From Ancylostoma caninum (lineage: Eukaryota; Nematoda; Chromadorea; Rhabditida; Ancylostomatidae), in assembly GCA_037903475.1 (NCBI GenBank), contig JBAJFG010000462.1, positions 1-64,000 on the forward strand: a stretch of 64,000 nucleotides of DNA, in the 5' to 3' direction. Under the pieces are notes generated by a model. It was given only the letters and a program-made list of their open reading frames with translations. It was not told where the DNA came from and searched no databases. Shown here piece after piece: positions 20,901-31,716 of this stretch. Both the position numbers and the translations under genes were made by a program. Each line of letters opens with the position of its first letter. Positions within the stretch are counted from its first letter, which is position 1.

Positions 20901-23900
20901 GTTTCTACATTAGATGCCCGGACAGGAATTCTGATAACCGTGCAACACGAACGTAGCCCAAACAGCGTAATGCGTCGAGAAAACCCCTAGCAGCATCTCC
21001 TTCCAGTTGCTGCCATCCTGCCCTCGATTGCTGCACAAGCTTTCCTCAGCAATTGTGGGAGGAGAGACGATGGCAGCAGCTGAAGAGATATAGTGTGTTT
21101 CACTGGAGAACATAGTTGTGCAGATATGAGATAAAAAGAGAACACGAGAAATAGTGTTGTACTCGTGGAAACGGGCGAGAAGTGCAGATCAGGGGCACAG
21201 ATACTCAGCTATCGTCGTTGTTGAAACGGACTATATCGCTATGGTTGCAACATATTCGACGCATCACGTGTTCCGGCTGCGTTCATGCTGCACAGTTATT
21301 ACAGAAGTTCTTGATTTGAATAGTTTTCCCTAAGAGCACTTGCCTGCAATGCTTCGAAATAAATGCTGCGAAGATAAATCAAGCTTGTTGGTAGTACATA
21401 ACTGGTCATCTTCAACCGATCTATAGTTATTTATAGTCGCAAATCTCCCTCAAAACAGAGCAATACTGTCGGTAACTTGGAACTTCTGAATAGATAGGAG
21501 TAAGTAAAAGCTGAAAACTTAACTTTCTATCGCTATTTTCTCATGAGTTCAAGCTCAGGAATCCCAGCTCATGCGAAACACGGTTTTCAGTTTTCATGAG
21601 AGTATATAGCTGTTCCGAACTTTTAATCTTGTTGATATATGTAGCTTAACTAGCCACTGATTGATTGGCGCGAGTCATTCGACTACCTCTTTTGAATTTT
21701 AAAAATTTGAGAGAAAGATCTGGGACTCATTCAAGCTGCGAAGAAGTAATGTAACTGCCGCTCTTCGTTATATGGGACCGCTAAAATACCTTACCACATG
21801 CGAAGGACTCTTTCATTTCTGCATGATGGCTGTAGAATATCAGCGCAAAGCTCGTAAAATAGTTGTTTTTGGAGAAAGCTGGTAAAATAGTTGGTTTGAT
21901 TTCCTAGTAAAATAGTTGCAAAATAAAAAGCTAGTCTGCAACTATTTTTTCCAGGCTGGTGATCACGTCATAGTAGTTTGCAAGCTGTTTTTAGCAAAAA
22001 CTTGCAAACAACTTAATTTGAGCTTGTTTGCGAGTTGTTTTCGAGAAATCCTTGTTTGCAACTTGTTCCAGGGGTTCTGAGAATATTCGAGTTTTTTTCC
22101 CTAACTCAGAAACCCTGGAACAAGTTGCAAACAAGGATTTCTGCAAAACAACTCGCAAACAAGCTCAGATAAAGTTGTTTGCAAGCTTTTGCTAAAAACA
22201 GCTTGCAAACTAATATGACGTCATCACCAGCCTGGAAAAAATAGTTGCAGACTAGCTTTTCATTTTGCAGCTATTTTACTAGGAAATCAAAACAACTATT
22301 TTACCAGCTTTCTCCAAAAACAACTATTTTACTAGCTTTGCGCTGATACTGTGCGGCTATCATGCAGAAATGAAAGAATCCTTCGTATACGGTAAGGTAT
22401 TTTAACGATCCCATACAATGATGAGCGGCGGTTACTTCGCTTTCACACAAAGCGTGAGTTATACATATGTTTTAAGACTTTGTCTCCATTTTTTGAATCT
22501 CCTCAAAACAGGTGTTCAAATTCACTTCACTCAATCAGTTAAGTTCACTTGTTAGAAAATTATTTAAATTAATGGACTCTACACTGAATTAAAACTCCCT
22601 TGATTGCTGTGCAGCACAGTAATCAAAGGAGTTTTAATTCATATGGTAAGGTATTTCATATGGTAAGAACAGCGTAGTGCAACAAGTAGAAACCCTAGCA
22701 GCATCTCCTCGCAGCTGCTGCCACCTTCCCCTCAGTAGCTGCTGTGAAGAGAAAAATTTTGCTGCAAGGGCAGAATGGCAGCAACTGGAAGGAAATGCTG
22801 CTAGGGTTTTCACTAGACGCATTATGTTGTTGGGCTGCGTTCGCGCTGCACAGTTATCAGAGTCCCTGTTGGGGCATCTAAACTCTAATCTAATGTAGAA
22901 ACGTTTGCAGCCTGTTTGGACAATTTCGGACCTTGGCTGAGTGAAGTACGACTGCGAAAGGTGATGAACTAATCTGAGCGGCAGCCGAAGATCGCCCAAT
23001 CACAGTAAACTATGAGAGCCACGGAAGTAGTCCTCTGGCACGAGTTGTTCGTACAATTAGATTTTTCTCCACACAGTTTGGAGACGTTTATGAATGCCAC
23101 CAATAAAGTTGTTGTATTCTGAATTAGTGTGATCCACGAAACGTTCCTGTTCTAACGGGTTGACTTCGGAGAACAACTATTTCACTAGCTTTTCATTTTG
23201 CAACTATTTATCAAGGAAGTGATCAGAACAACTAATTAACCAGCTTTTCATTTTACAACTATTTGGCAAGGAAGAGGTCAAAACAACTATTTTGCAAGCT
23301 TTTCATTTGCAACTATTTAGCAAGTGAGTGGCAAAAAATAGTATTCTACCAGCTTTCGAAAAACTAGTTTCAGATGCGATCTGAAACTAGTTTCTCAAAA
23401 GCTGGATAAATAGTTGTTGCAGAGGTTCTGAGAATAATCGAATTTCGAATTTACAGTCCATTCAACCGGCAGTGAATACTAGTGGGAGGATCATGGACTA
23501 ATACACCGCTATTTTCATTCAATATCAAGCATACTTGATAGTGCACAACCGCTGTGCTTACCTTCAGTCTATGAATGCACCAGTATTCACTCCCTATTGA
23601 TAAACTGATAAGGTTCGGAATTCGACTATTCGGAAAAATCAAAACCTAGATAGGGCATTCGTAAGCCCTATACAAGGTTTTAATTTTTCCTAATAGTCGA
23701 ATTCCGAACCTTATCAGTTTTTCTTTTTTTTTTAAATTTTATTTCGAATGATCGAGTTCCGAATTCATTCGGATCTCTACTTTTGTCGAATTGTCAAGTC
23801 TTGAATATATTCGATTTTTTCTTTTACCCCACTTTTCGGATGTATTCAGTTTTCCTACTTTCGAAACATCGGATTAATTCGAAATGTTCTGAATTCATTC

Positions 23901-25140
23901 GACTGCTCGTGCAATTTTACTAGTTTGGAATTGGTATAACTTGCAAAGACTCGAAAATTTTGAGTTATAACTGTGAAAACTTCTTTAACTTACTGCCGTA
24001 AATGCTCTGCAAGTAGGACGGGTGTATACCTTTACTTGTGACTGTCAATTACGGCGGCGGTCAGACCCCAATTAGTGTGGCCGAACAACTCGGCCGTATA
24101 GAGGCGGCCCTTGCTATGCGGTGCAAATGGATCCATCTTAAAAGCGGTTGAAGCATCATTGGAATGGTGAAAGCACTTTTGCTATTGTCCTGTAGTTCTC
24201 TGATCACTTTCGATAACTTGTGGCACGAACACAAGTCTTAGGGTACAGCTTCTGAAGCACAACTAGTATTAGTTGTGTGAAGCGCCCTGCGCAGGTCATA
24301 TTATACAGCACGAAAGAAACAACTGGTACAGTGACTTCCTTAACCATAATTCCTTGTTTAAAGGTGATGAACAGCAGAAAAGGTAGAGAAACTAAACTCC
24401 AGTGGTGACCTCACGGTGATAATAATAGCCCAGCGCATCGCACTATCCTTCTCTGGCTCAGATGCGCAAAAGTAGGGACTAATCCAGACTAATAGCCCGC
24501 ATAAGGAATATCTTCATGCAATTCTGGTGGACGAGTCTTCCGCTCACGATAAGGCACGCGGAGACTCCTTGCTGACAGCTAGCGGTCAACTAGAGTCTCC
24601 TGACAATTGACAGTCAAGTAACGGCCGCCTCCCAAGTAGGACCAACTTCGTCATTGCCTTTCTAAAACGATACTCCATTTTGTGAAAACGAGGGCTGTGG
24701 GGGGAGGGGGGGGAGTGTGTGTTCCATGTGTGAGCCACCACTTAATGCTTGAAATTCGAAAACTTCCGAAATCTTGTGCTTACATTTATCGCTCCTTTAC
24801 TGCACATGGGTTTTCGATGTCACCCAGACACTTCTTCAAGTTATTTCATTCTGAACCTCAATTTTTTGAGGAGGAGTGCGAAATGCTCGATAAGATGATG
24901 ACGCCGTTCTGGTTACGACGCCACCATTATCCAAACGACCCTTACGCGGCTTATCATGTGAGGCACGACAACAACTCACCAAGGGTTGACGATAAAGGAA
25001 GGCTGTTGCGAGAACGCGAAAAGGTAAATTCGTTGACAGAATTTAAGATAAAACCCTTACCATGCAGTCAGATACATCTATCTTCTAAGAGGCGACTGAC
25101 ATTTCAGTCGATGGCCATGTTAATTTCGTCTTGTCTCTAA
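17933..25140 (+). CDS. mrpl-35: Mitochondrial ribosomal protein bL35m (mrpl-35-like), four exons
   Basis: Structural protein of the mitochondrial large ribosomal subunit. Exon 1 is 17933-18084 (acceptor TTTTCAG, donor ATAG|GTATGT), exon 2 is 20169-20286 (TTGCAG| ... ACTAAG|GTAAGT), exon 3 is 24871-25023 (TTTTTTGAG| ... GAAAAG|GTAAAT) and exon 4 is 25108-25140 (ATTTCAG| ... TAA). Phases join cleanly and give about 151 residues. The first 30 residues are basic, serine/leucine-rich and acid-poor, like a mitochondrial presequence. Then come [31 protein letters not shown] and, across the exon 2/3 join, [17 protein letters not shown] and [10 protein letters not shown]. As I recall the animal L35m tail, a cysteine-lysine, LDKM, FW and DPY-YH motifs occur at the same spacing. 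Intron 1 (2.1 kb) and intron 2 (4.6 kb) are filled by transposons. The last 84-bp intron is in frame and open, so a 28-residue longer C-terminus is possible. Confidence 0.86.
18340..19893 (-). pseudogene. RTE-type LINE fragment, antisense in bL35m intron 1
   Basis: Reading leftwards on the minus strand: [19 protein letters not shown] (19893-19832), then a Harbinger MITE, then [37 protein letters not shown] (RT block with the first catalytic Asp), a frameshifted interior, and the tail [17 protein letters not shown] ... [16 protein letters not shown] (18611-18340). These are reverse-transcriptase and C-terminal motifs of nematode RTE elements. Several frameshifts and stops make it dead. The endonuclease part is missing. 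It lies antisense to the host gene. Confidence 0.87.
19488..19828. mobile_element. Harbinger-type MITE, copy 2, inserted in the LINE
   Basis: Same ends as 8771-9128, flanked by TTA at 19485-19487 and 19829-19831. It splits the LINE reading frame between the VYKLFTRVI and [11 protein letters not shown] segments. That proves it arrived after the LINE and gives an independent check of the 3-bp duplication. Confidence 0.85.
20403..23432. mobile_element. Inverted pair of related elements, 3.0 kb, in bL35m intron 2
   Basis: Two copies of one non-autonomous element lie tail to tail: 20403-22081 and 22105-23432, separated by a 23-bp spacer. Outer ends are CTCAGAACCTCTGCAACAAC and its complement; inner ends are GGTTCTGAG and CTCAGAAACCCTGG. 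The arms stay alignable along their whole length (for example TAGTTTACTGTGATTGG at about 20786 and its complement near 23004), with copy 1 longer by insertions. Subterminal AACTATTTTACTAGCTTT-type motifs repeat many times. Superfamily unknown, no transposase. A third copy, split in two, is at 35.5 and 38.5 kb. A transcript of this intron could form a very long imperfect hairpin. Confidence 0.85.
23470..23600. repeat. Dispersed repeat, copy 1
   Basis: GGATCATGGACTAATACACC ... TCAATATCAAGCATACTTGA ... TAGTGCACAA is shared with 54240-54340 (GATCAATATCAAGCATCCTT, TAGTGCACAAG). Function and family unknown. Confidence 0.55.
23602..23721. mobile_element. Palindromic MITE (about 120 bp)
   Basis: AACTGATAAGGTTCGGAATT at the left is mirrored by AATTCCGAACCTTATCAGTT at the right, and the arms stay paired almost to a short central loop near 23665. 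Both flanks are AT-rich, so the duplication cannot be fixed. Confidence 0.75.
23722..24870. other. Remainder of bL35m intron 2, no feature recognised
   Basis: AT-rich start with repeated TCGAATT/TTCGAA motifs to about 23960, then ordinary sequence. The long open frame beginning at 24682 only becomes convincing at 24871, where bL35m exon 3 starts. Confidence 0.45.
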
Positions 25141-25364
25141 TTTGTCTGTATACACAGAATTGCTTATCAAAGGCAGTCCCACTAAACCACTTCATGCTTC
25201 CCATCGTTGAAGTGCAGGTTTTTTCTAAGCCGCAACCGGAGCGTGATTAGTACAAATAAGCACTCGTACGAACTTACACGCGGCAACATCATTAAGAACT
25301 GAGCTGAAGTTTACTGTACACTTGAGTTTGAATTCTACCAAATCCCCTACTTTGACGAGTATTA

Positions 25365-25370
25365 AATAAA
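25365..25370 (+). terminator. Polyadenylation signal of the bL35m gene
   Basis: AATAAA about 225 bases after the stop codon at 25138-25140, followed by a T-rich stretch. It is the first canonical signal downstream of the gene. Confidence 0.6.
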
Positions 25371-25610
25371 GTTTTTTAGCCTTCACATACTTCATTTCTG
25401 CAAGAATTCCGTCCGGTTTTCACGTTGTTCTTAGGTTACATAGTCACTTTGTTCTCTCAGTTATGTCCATTGTTTCAAACATGTGTGGAAAACGGTTCTA
25501 CTCCTTTTAGGTTCTGATTGATGACATTACATCCAACCAATACTTCCGCGATCGATAGGCGATAGACTGCTACTTTTTAAATAGTTGTTTTCGAGAACAG
25601 ACTCCAGGTA

Positions 25611-26853
25611 CAGTCTGTCCGAACCGACGAGTCCGCCCACGCACGCGGGGATAGAGAGGCGGCGCGGCTGAGAGAGTGCTAGCAACCAGTGATTTGGCTG
25701 TGACCAAGGTAAAACGCGGGGTGCGATTTGGAGCTCCCAAATACGTACCACCCCTTTGCTTTCACCTGGGCGTAAACCATGCCCATGATTTCACCATTCT
25801 TGGTGGTATATGGTCCTTACATTGTAATGAGCACTTAAACAGCTTTCATTACATTTTTTCAGTATATAAGTAGAAGGATTCGGCCTCTCTCAATCTGTAA
25901 TACTAATTCCAGACATCATAGACGAATCTGTCAGTTTTAAGGAAACATGCCTAAGAAGTTTGAGCGTGTTGGGCATACTAAACATAATACAAAAAAGAGG
26001 GATCAGTTTGCTAAAAACTGAACTTGTTTGAACAATCTTGGACATGTTTTTACGTAAACTTTCCTGTTTTCACTCTCTGCTCCCTCCTCGCTCTACGCGG
26101 TTTATGCGCATCTCTCTACTACTCTTGAATACTGTAGTGTCCACCACAGGGCAGGTGCGATAACGGTGCGATAAGGACACCTTCTCCGCACCTGCTCTGC
26201 GGTGGAAGCTACACTAATCTTTGCAATGGAGCGAATCGCGAAGGAGCACGAAATAGCTCCACAGGGGGTTCCAGCTGAACTTCGGTGCAGTTCCTGCAAT
26301 ACTGAACCGATTTAACGTGCGCGACCTGCACAGATGGAGTGAAACTCAGGAAATTCACAGTGATTTTTTTCCTTTGGCAAGCAATCGATGCTACTTTTAC
26401 TAATTACTGTATCTATAACTTATTACTATTACTCTGTGTTGCTGTGCCGATTTACTGTGATGGGAAATTTTTGAAGTAATGGCAGAGATCGTAGAGGTGT
26501 GGAACATTTCATCCTCAGCTCGAATAATGTGTTAGAGTCTGGACGCCGTTCCCCTCACGATGCTTCCTGAACACAAGCAGTCGGCCGTTCTGCCAAAGTT
26601 AGTGCGTAGGTAAGATAGTATAGGGGTCGCAGGACGAGGACCAATCATAAAGAAAAAACACAATGTATCCCCCCTCCCCATTTTTTTGCCTTTTCGCTTT
26701 GCTCCTATAAATACGTAGGGGTGGTTTGAAATATCGCACCTGTACTTTACCCTGGCTGTGACGTGTCCGACCTGGCAGCTACAGCTTACGTCCCAGCCGC
26801 GCCGCCTCTAGATCCCCGTGTGCGTGGGCGGACTCGTCGTTTCGGACAGACTG
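25611..26853. mobile_element. Tc1/mariner-type element with about 150-bp TIRs (1.24 kb)
   Basis: Ends CAGTCTGTCCGAACCGACGA and TCGTCGTTTCGGACAGACTG, flanked by TA on both sides (25609-25610, 26854-26855). The inverted arms remain similar for about 150 bp (GGCGGCGCGGCTGAG, CCACCCCTTTGC against its complement near 26700). The interior lacks transposase motifs; a smaller hairpin (TGTCCACCACAGGGCAGGTG against CACCTGCTCTGCGGTGG) sits at about 26132-26215. Confidence 0.75.
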
Positions 26854-26859
26854 TATATG

Positions 26860-27839
26860 ATAACTGCAAAATTGAACTCCATGCTTCTGTGGAAACTGTT
26901 ATGTAAACTGCTTCACGTACGATTCAATGAAAACTTTGTTGAAGGTATCCTGAAATCAATTCTACGATTGTACATCAGAATTAATGACTCAATCTAGGAG
27001 ATTATATTTGTTGCTGTATGATTTTTGTTAGTATAGTGTTTGCAATAAATGTTTTTTAATGTATTCTGAGCCGATCTGAATTTAAGATTCCTGTAACCTT
27101 AATTGAAAATCCTTAATTTGTTGATGCGATATTGCTCACAGACCTACACCAGGGACAAGAGTGTGTTGTATTGTCGTGTGCTAGGTGGATAAATGGGTGG
27201 GGGCATGAGAAGTTGCGTATTGGTGGTGGGGTATTAGTACTTCTAGTAGTTCAGGACTTAGGTGTAATCTTTGTACACACGTACTGAGGTCCTACTCACT
27301 CTTGGAAGCTGACAGAAAGTCTCTATGAAAACAACTGTGGTTCAGATCTCCATATTCAATAGCAGCGATTCAACACGGAAATTACGGAAGTGAGGTTTAT
27401 TTGATAGAAATGCTCTCTATTACGTGTCTTCCTCGAACAGGACAGGTGGACCATTGGTGAGAAGGGGTCCCCACAGCCTGGAGGTGAAACCGTTTGACTA
27501 ATTAACACTGCGAAAAATTGGCACCTTCACAGGATCATAACCACTGCTATTTATGTTCATCTACAATCATGTCTCCGAGCGAAGTAGAGTTGTTGGTGGT
27601 AGTCATTGCGTATTCGTATAGTCCTGACCACTCCTGGAAGACGAGAACAAGTCATTTCGTGCACTACATCTGACAATATCGAACCCTTTCCAACCGCATC
27701 TTATTTTACGTCCTACAAAAAAAAATTGGCCGAAGGAGGGATCGAACTCTGCACCATAAAAATGATGTTCTTCGATGTTTTTAGGAACGAACAAGAACAA
27801 GGGTTCGATTCTCACTGCGGGATTGTACTCTCGCTCGTC
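26860..27839. other. Intergenic, no feature recognised
   Basis: No exon or inverted repeat found. GGGATCGAACTCTGCACC near 27735 and AAGGGTTCGATTCTC near 27809 resemble tRNA B boxes on opposite strands, but no A box or cloverleaf accompanies them. Confidence 0.4.
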
Positions 27840-28474
27840 TACAGGGTGAGTCAAAATTACCTGCGTGTACATTTTTCGGTCCCAAGCAGGAACGGTTGGA
27901 ACAATTCCCGAGCCATTTCGCAAAGATGTGTAATCTAGCTATTCCTACTGTAAACAACAGTTTGTTTTCTAACTGACCTATTTCTCCTCCTCTACAGAGT
28001 TAAAGAAGTCTACATGGCGCAGCACGTTGGTCGCAGGTTTTATTTCGTAAGATTTTTTTTCCTAGATTTTTCAGGACGACTATCAACAAGTCTAGTTCCA
28101 TTTACTTAATAGTACACACTTCACCCTCTATCATACTCGAATAGAAGCCCGTGAGATTGCCAACAGAACGATGACATCAGGGCTGTGCGTTACTAACGTA
28201 ACGAATTAACGCATTAGCGCCTAACGGCCATTTTTGGCCTAACGTAACGAATTAACGAATTACCCCTAAAAATCCGTTAGGATCCATTTCGTTAATAGAC
28301 CAAATAGTATCTGAAATACTCACTACTCGCGTACTCTTCTCACTATGTACAACTTTCTCACAATACACAGCAGATCATACACATAATCACGACGATCGTG
28401 AAATATGATCTGCAGTAATGCACCCAAACTATGGCGGTGGTTAGAGCTGTATAATTATTGAGTTAAACATACTA

Positions 28475-28654
28475 ATGAGAAATTTCGTAAATCTGCAAAT
28501 ATTTCAGGAAGTGGGAGAATACTTTGCGCAGATGCCATTATTCTCTACTGATCCTCGGGAGTATTGCAGAAGCGACACTAACATCTCGAAATTACCTCAT
28601 ATCAAAAAAAAATTGATCAAAGTATTCTTCATCATCGCAGGAAACCTAGAACTA
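28475..28654 (+). pseudogene. hAT transposase C-terminal fragment (tentative)
   Basis: The frame contains EYFAQMPLFSTDPREYCR followed by SKLPHIKKK. This resembles the DPLxYW...YPxLxxLA dimerisation segment near the C-terminus of hAT transposases. It is cut at 28653 by the TA insertion site of the inner element. The similarity is short, so the call is weak, but the location inside a hAT element supports it. Confidence 0.4.
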
Positions 28655-29508
28655 CAGGGTGCGGCAAAAGTATTGACCGCCTTTTGTGACACATAAATTA
28701 TATAGGAAATCGAAATTGGATGGAAGACCAAGTGTGACCGTTGTGCTGCCTACAATCCTGAGAGCAATGTGAAACTAAGACACACACACATGTATTCAAT
28801 CCATTTTATCCCTGATTTTGCCAGTCGTCAACAGAGATGACGCGGGAAGGCTTCACTACTGCGATGCAAGTAGTCATCTTTGAATAATGAAAAGTAATGA
28901 ATGAATGAAAAGTACCAGCTGGCTCTGTCTGTGCGAAGATTCAACTTTGTTTCCGTATTTATTAACGGCGCAGAGGAGCTTCATATCATTTCCTTTGGTT
29001 CTGGCTCCAAAATCACCGCATGACCGAGAAACCATATTCGGCAGAAGCGCACTTCCCGTAGGATCGATTACAGGTTTAGAAGTGGGTCGTTCCTTTTCTG
29101 AGAAGATTTTCCTCCAGCTCACAACGTTAAAGCAGCGAAGGGGTTTTGCACAAGAAATCATTCGTGAGCTTTCCAGTTCCAAATTAGCGACCACCGTACT
29201 CCTCCAGTTTCTAGTTGGGTTGTATCACATGGGCGCTTTGAAGGAGCAAGCATGTGCTACTTGCATGTGGATTGTTCAGAAGAAACAAAGGATGAAATCT
29301 ACTGCGGTCCCTACGGCGCATCACTTACGTCTCCACTCCTGTTTTCTTGTGAGCTGCTCTTAAGAATGGAGATAAAATTGACCGGTCATAGTCTCACATT
29401 GTTCGCTATATTGCTTTCTGTATGTTATGAAGAAACTCGTCATATCTATGCCGAATACTGAGGTTCTCACGAGCCATTTCAAGAGGGCAATACTTTTGCC
29501 GCACCCTG
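28655..29508. mobile_element. Mariner-type element (854 bp), inner layer of the nest
   Basis: Ends CAGGGTGCGGCAAAAGTATT and AATACTTTTGCCGCACCCTG, flanked by TA (28653-28654, 29509-29510). A 152-codon frame at 28905-29363 lies inside; it has no motif I recognise and overlaps an equally long reverse frame. Confidence 0.87.
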
Positions 29509-30528
29509 TACAGCTAAATCTTGATGACCAAATTTTACTTAGGTGCCGCCTTTAAGAATCCTCATCCGTTCCTATTGCCAAAGATTGTGAGAACTGTAGA
29601 GCAAAATTACCCAAATCTTAACCAAAAGAATCTGCTTCATATCTTTTTTTTTCAGTGCTCTGACGACATGTTTGTTTTTTTTTCTGAGGAGAAATTACCA
29701 TTTCAAATGTTTTAATCTTGATATACCGTACTTCCTGAGCCAAAGAAGTTTACAGCTTTTTTGCTTTTAATGTCAATTAGAGAACTCGACTGCTTCTTAC
29801 AGCCGATGAAACTCATTAAAATTTCCAAAAATCCATCTTATAACGAATTAACGGATTAACGAATTAACGCATTAACGCGTAACGGTCATTTTTGGCCTAA
29901 CGTAACGAATTAACGGTTTAACGAAATCTGAAATTTTTCTAACGCACAGCCCTGGATGACATCCTGTCTGAGCGAAAAAATGGGAAAAATACTCAGATCG
30001 CATTTAAACTAATTTCTCCCTGTGAAATGGCACTCAATCACTTCCCAAGGTCAAATTTTGCTAACAGATTTGCAGGCCAGCACAGATCCTGAAGCATTCA
30101 CCAGTACTATTCCGCTTCTGGATTACACGCTTTAGACCGCGAAAACCAGCAAAATCGATATGTCAGATAGAATGCCTGTTCAGGCCGACAAGCTTTTTGA
30201 CAAGCAAGTGATGGTCCAATTCATTACACGGTTTCAGTGATAGAAAATTAGCCCTAAACTACTATACATAAAATTTCGGATTTGTATGAAATTCATTACA
30301 GGAAAAGTTATGAGGAACGGGAAAAACACCTACCACGAATAAAGAGCCCGTGTCTAGAAAGCTTCAACAAGCCTGCACAGAAGCGAAAAGAGGTCAATTC
30401 TTAAAATAGCTGGTTTACAGTAGAGATGGCTTGAGCAAACATATCTACAAAATGGCTCGTGAGTCCGCTCAATTTCCCAATTTGGTACAGAGGAAATTAA
30501 CGCGCAGGTAATTTTGGCGCACCCTGTA

Positions 30529-31199
30529 TTTACTAGCACTGCCCGACCAAGTTAACATAAGTTTCCGCTGTTTTGGAATTTTCAGCGGAAAAGTTTTACA
30601 AAAAATCAAATAACAGTAGGTATCAATCAATGCATGCACCTCAACGGTCGCTGGTATTCTGCCGTTTTTTCAGCAGAACTCGACTAATCTGCTCCTGAAA
30701 TCCGTGAACTACGAGGCAATGAACCGGGTCGGGCAGTGCTGGAGGTCACTGGCTTTGGCAAATCGGTTCTCGCTCAATCGGTTCCGCGGGCGGCACTTAG
30801 TTACACGAGATGTTAGGTGCAGCCGGAGCGAGGCCTTCTGCATAGACCAGTCATAGCAAATATTCTTCCGCTCAGAACTATTCTTGGGCTCTCAGAGCAC
30901 TTTAAATTTTTTTTCCATTAGATGAGTGGTGAAATCAAGGATTCAGGAAGGAAAATGAAGTCTCGAAAGATTTATCCTTGATAGTATTAGGGTGGTAAGA
31001 AAGTCTTGAGCCGATTTTTACAAAAGTTCCAGAACTTTTGCTTATTGATCGGTATCCATGACCTACCACGTGCTTTTTGTAGACAAACTTGGGGCTTCTC
31101 CATAAAAGGCATATATAGCCAAATTGCCTTTCTCAACTCCAATTACGACGTCAGTTCCACGAGAGGTCCCCCTAGCCAAGATCAGTTTTTCCTGCTCTG
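30529..31199. other. No feature recognised, possible 5' part of the mariner pseudogene
   Basis: TTAGGGTGGTAAGAAAGTC at about 30987 may be a decayed mariner end preceding the transposase remnant, but no matching right end was found. Confidence 0.35.
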
Positions 31200-31625
31200 T
31201 CCACATTGAACGGAGTTTCTAGAATACCTAATTATTGGAGATGAGAGTGGGGTCCTCTACGATTTTAAAACGCACCGTGCTATGTGTCAAGGAGAAGATC
31301 GGCCAAATCGCACCCCCACCCAAACATCTGTCTCCTTTGCTACTTCTGGAATTCGCTAGAAATATTGTATTATGAGCGGCTCCCGCAAACACACACAGTC
31401 ACCGGTAACACATACACCAATCAGCTCCAGAGAGCCGCGGATGCTGTTTGAGAAAAACGGTCGAAACGAGTTTCTCGTACACCTACGCCATGATGAGGGT
31501 AGGCCCCAAATAGCTAAAGAGACCGGTGAAAAATTGGGGGGGCTGGGCTGGGCTACGGTTTTTCGCTCACCCTATTCTCCTGACTTGCCCCTTCTGACTA
31601 CCACTTATTTTGCTCTTTAACATAA
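31200..31625 (+). pseudogene. Mariner (DD34D-type) transposase pseudogene
   Basis: Fragments in three frames follow the order of a mariner transposase: LIIGDESGVLYDFKTHRA (first Asp block, near 31226), then YYERLPQTHTVTGNTYTNQL (31365-31425), then LVHLRHDEGRPQIAKETGEK and GWATVFRSPYSPDLP (second Asp in the HDxxRP block). The PSDYHLF end with the third Asp is present only after a one-base frame change near 31595. TGA and TAA stops interrupt the join. It is a dead copy. Confidence 0.85.
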
Positions 31626-31716
31626 TCTTTACAAATCTGACACCTATAATTTCTACAATCCTATATTCTATCAACAGTCCCGCTACGTCACATCAGATCG
31701 TCATTGCTTCACTCCA

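Larger units (their letters stand above)
28178..29954. mobile_element. hAT-type element (1.78 kb), middle layer of the nest
   Basis: Ends CAGGGCTGTGCGTTA and TAACGCACAGCCCTG are flanked by a perfect 8-bp duplication GATGACAT (28170-28177, 29955-29962). Subterminal AACGAATTAACG and ATTTTTGGCC motifs are repeated at both ends, as in hAT elements. It contains a mariner-type element at 28655-29508. Confidence 0.9.
27842..30526. mobile_element. Mariner-type element, outer layer of a three-level nest
   Basis: Ends CAGGGTGAGTCAAAATTACC and, on the other strand, CAGGGTGCGCCAAAATTACC, with TA on both sides (27840-27841, 30527-30528). The CAGGGTG start plus TA duplication is Tc1/mariner-type. After removing the hAT insert at 28178-29954 it is about 0.9 kb. 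No transposase motif is readable in what remains. Confidence 0.75.

Noticed and set aside
24682..24870. 5' part of the 152-codon frame as extra bL35m coding sequence
   Set aside because: Alignment with the bL35m tail needs exon 3 to begin at 24871; the glycine-rich upstream part matches nothing in the family.
27720..27830. Two opposed tRNA-like B boxes
   Set aside because: No A box at the right distance and no stem pairing on either strand.
28905..29363. 152-codon frame inside the inner mariner-type element as a transposase
   Set aside because: No DDE or helix-turn-helix motif is recognisable, and a reverse frame of similar length overlaps it.
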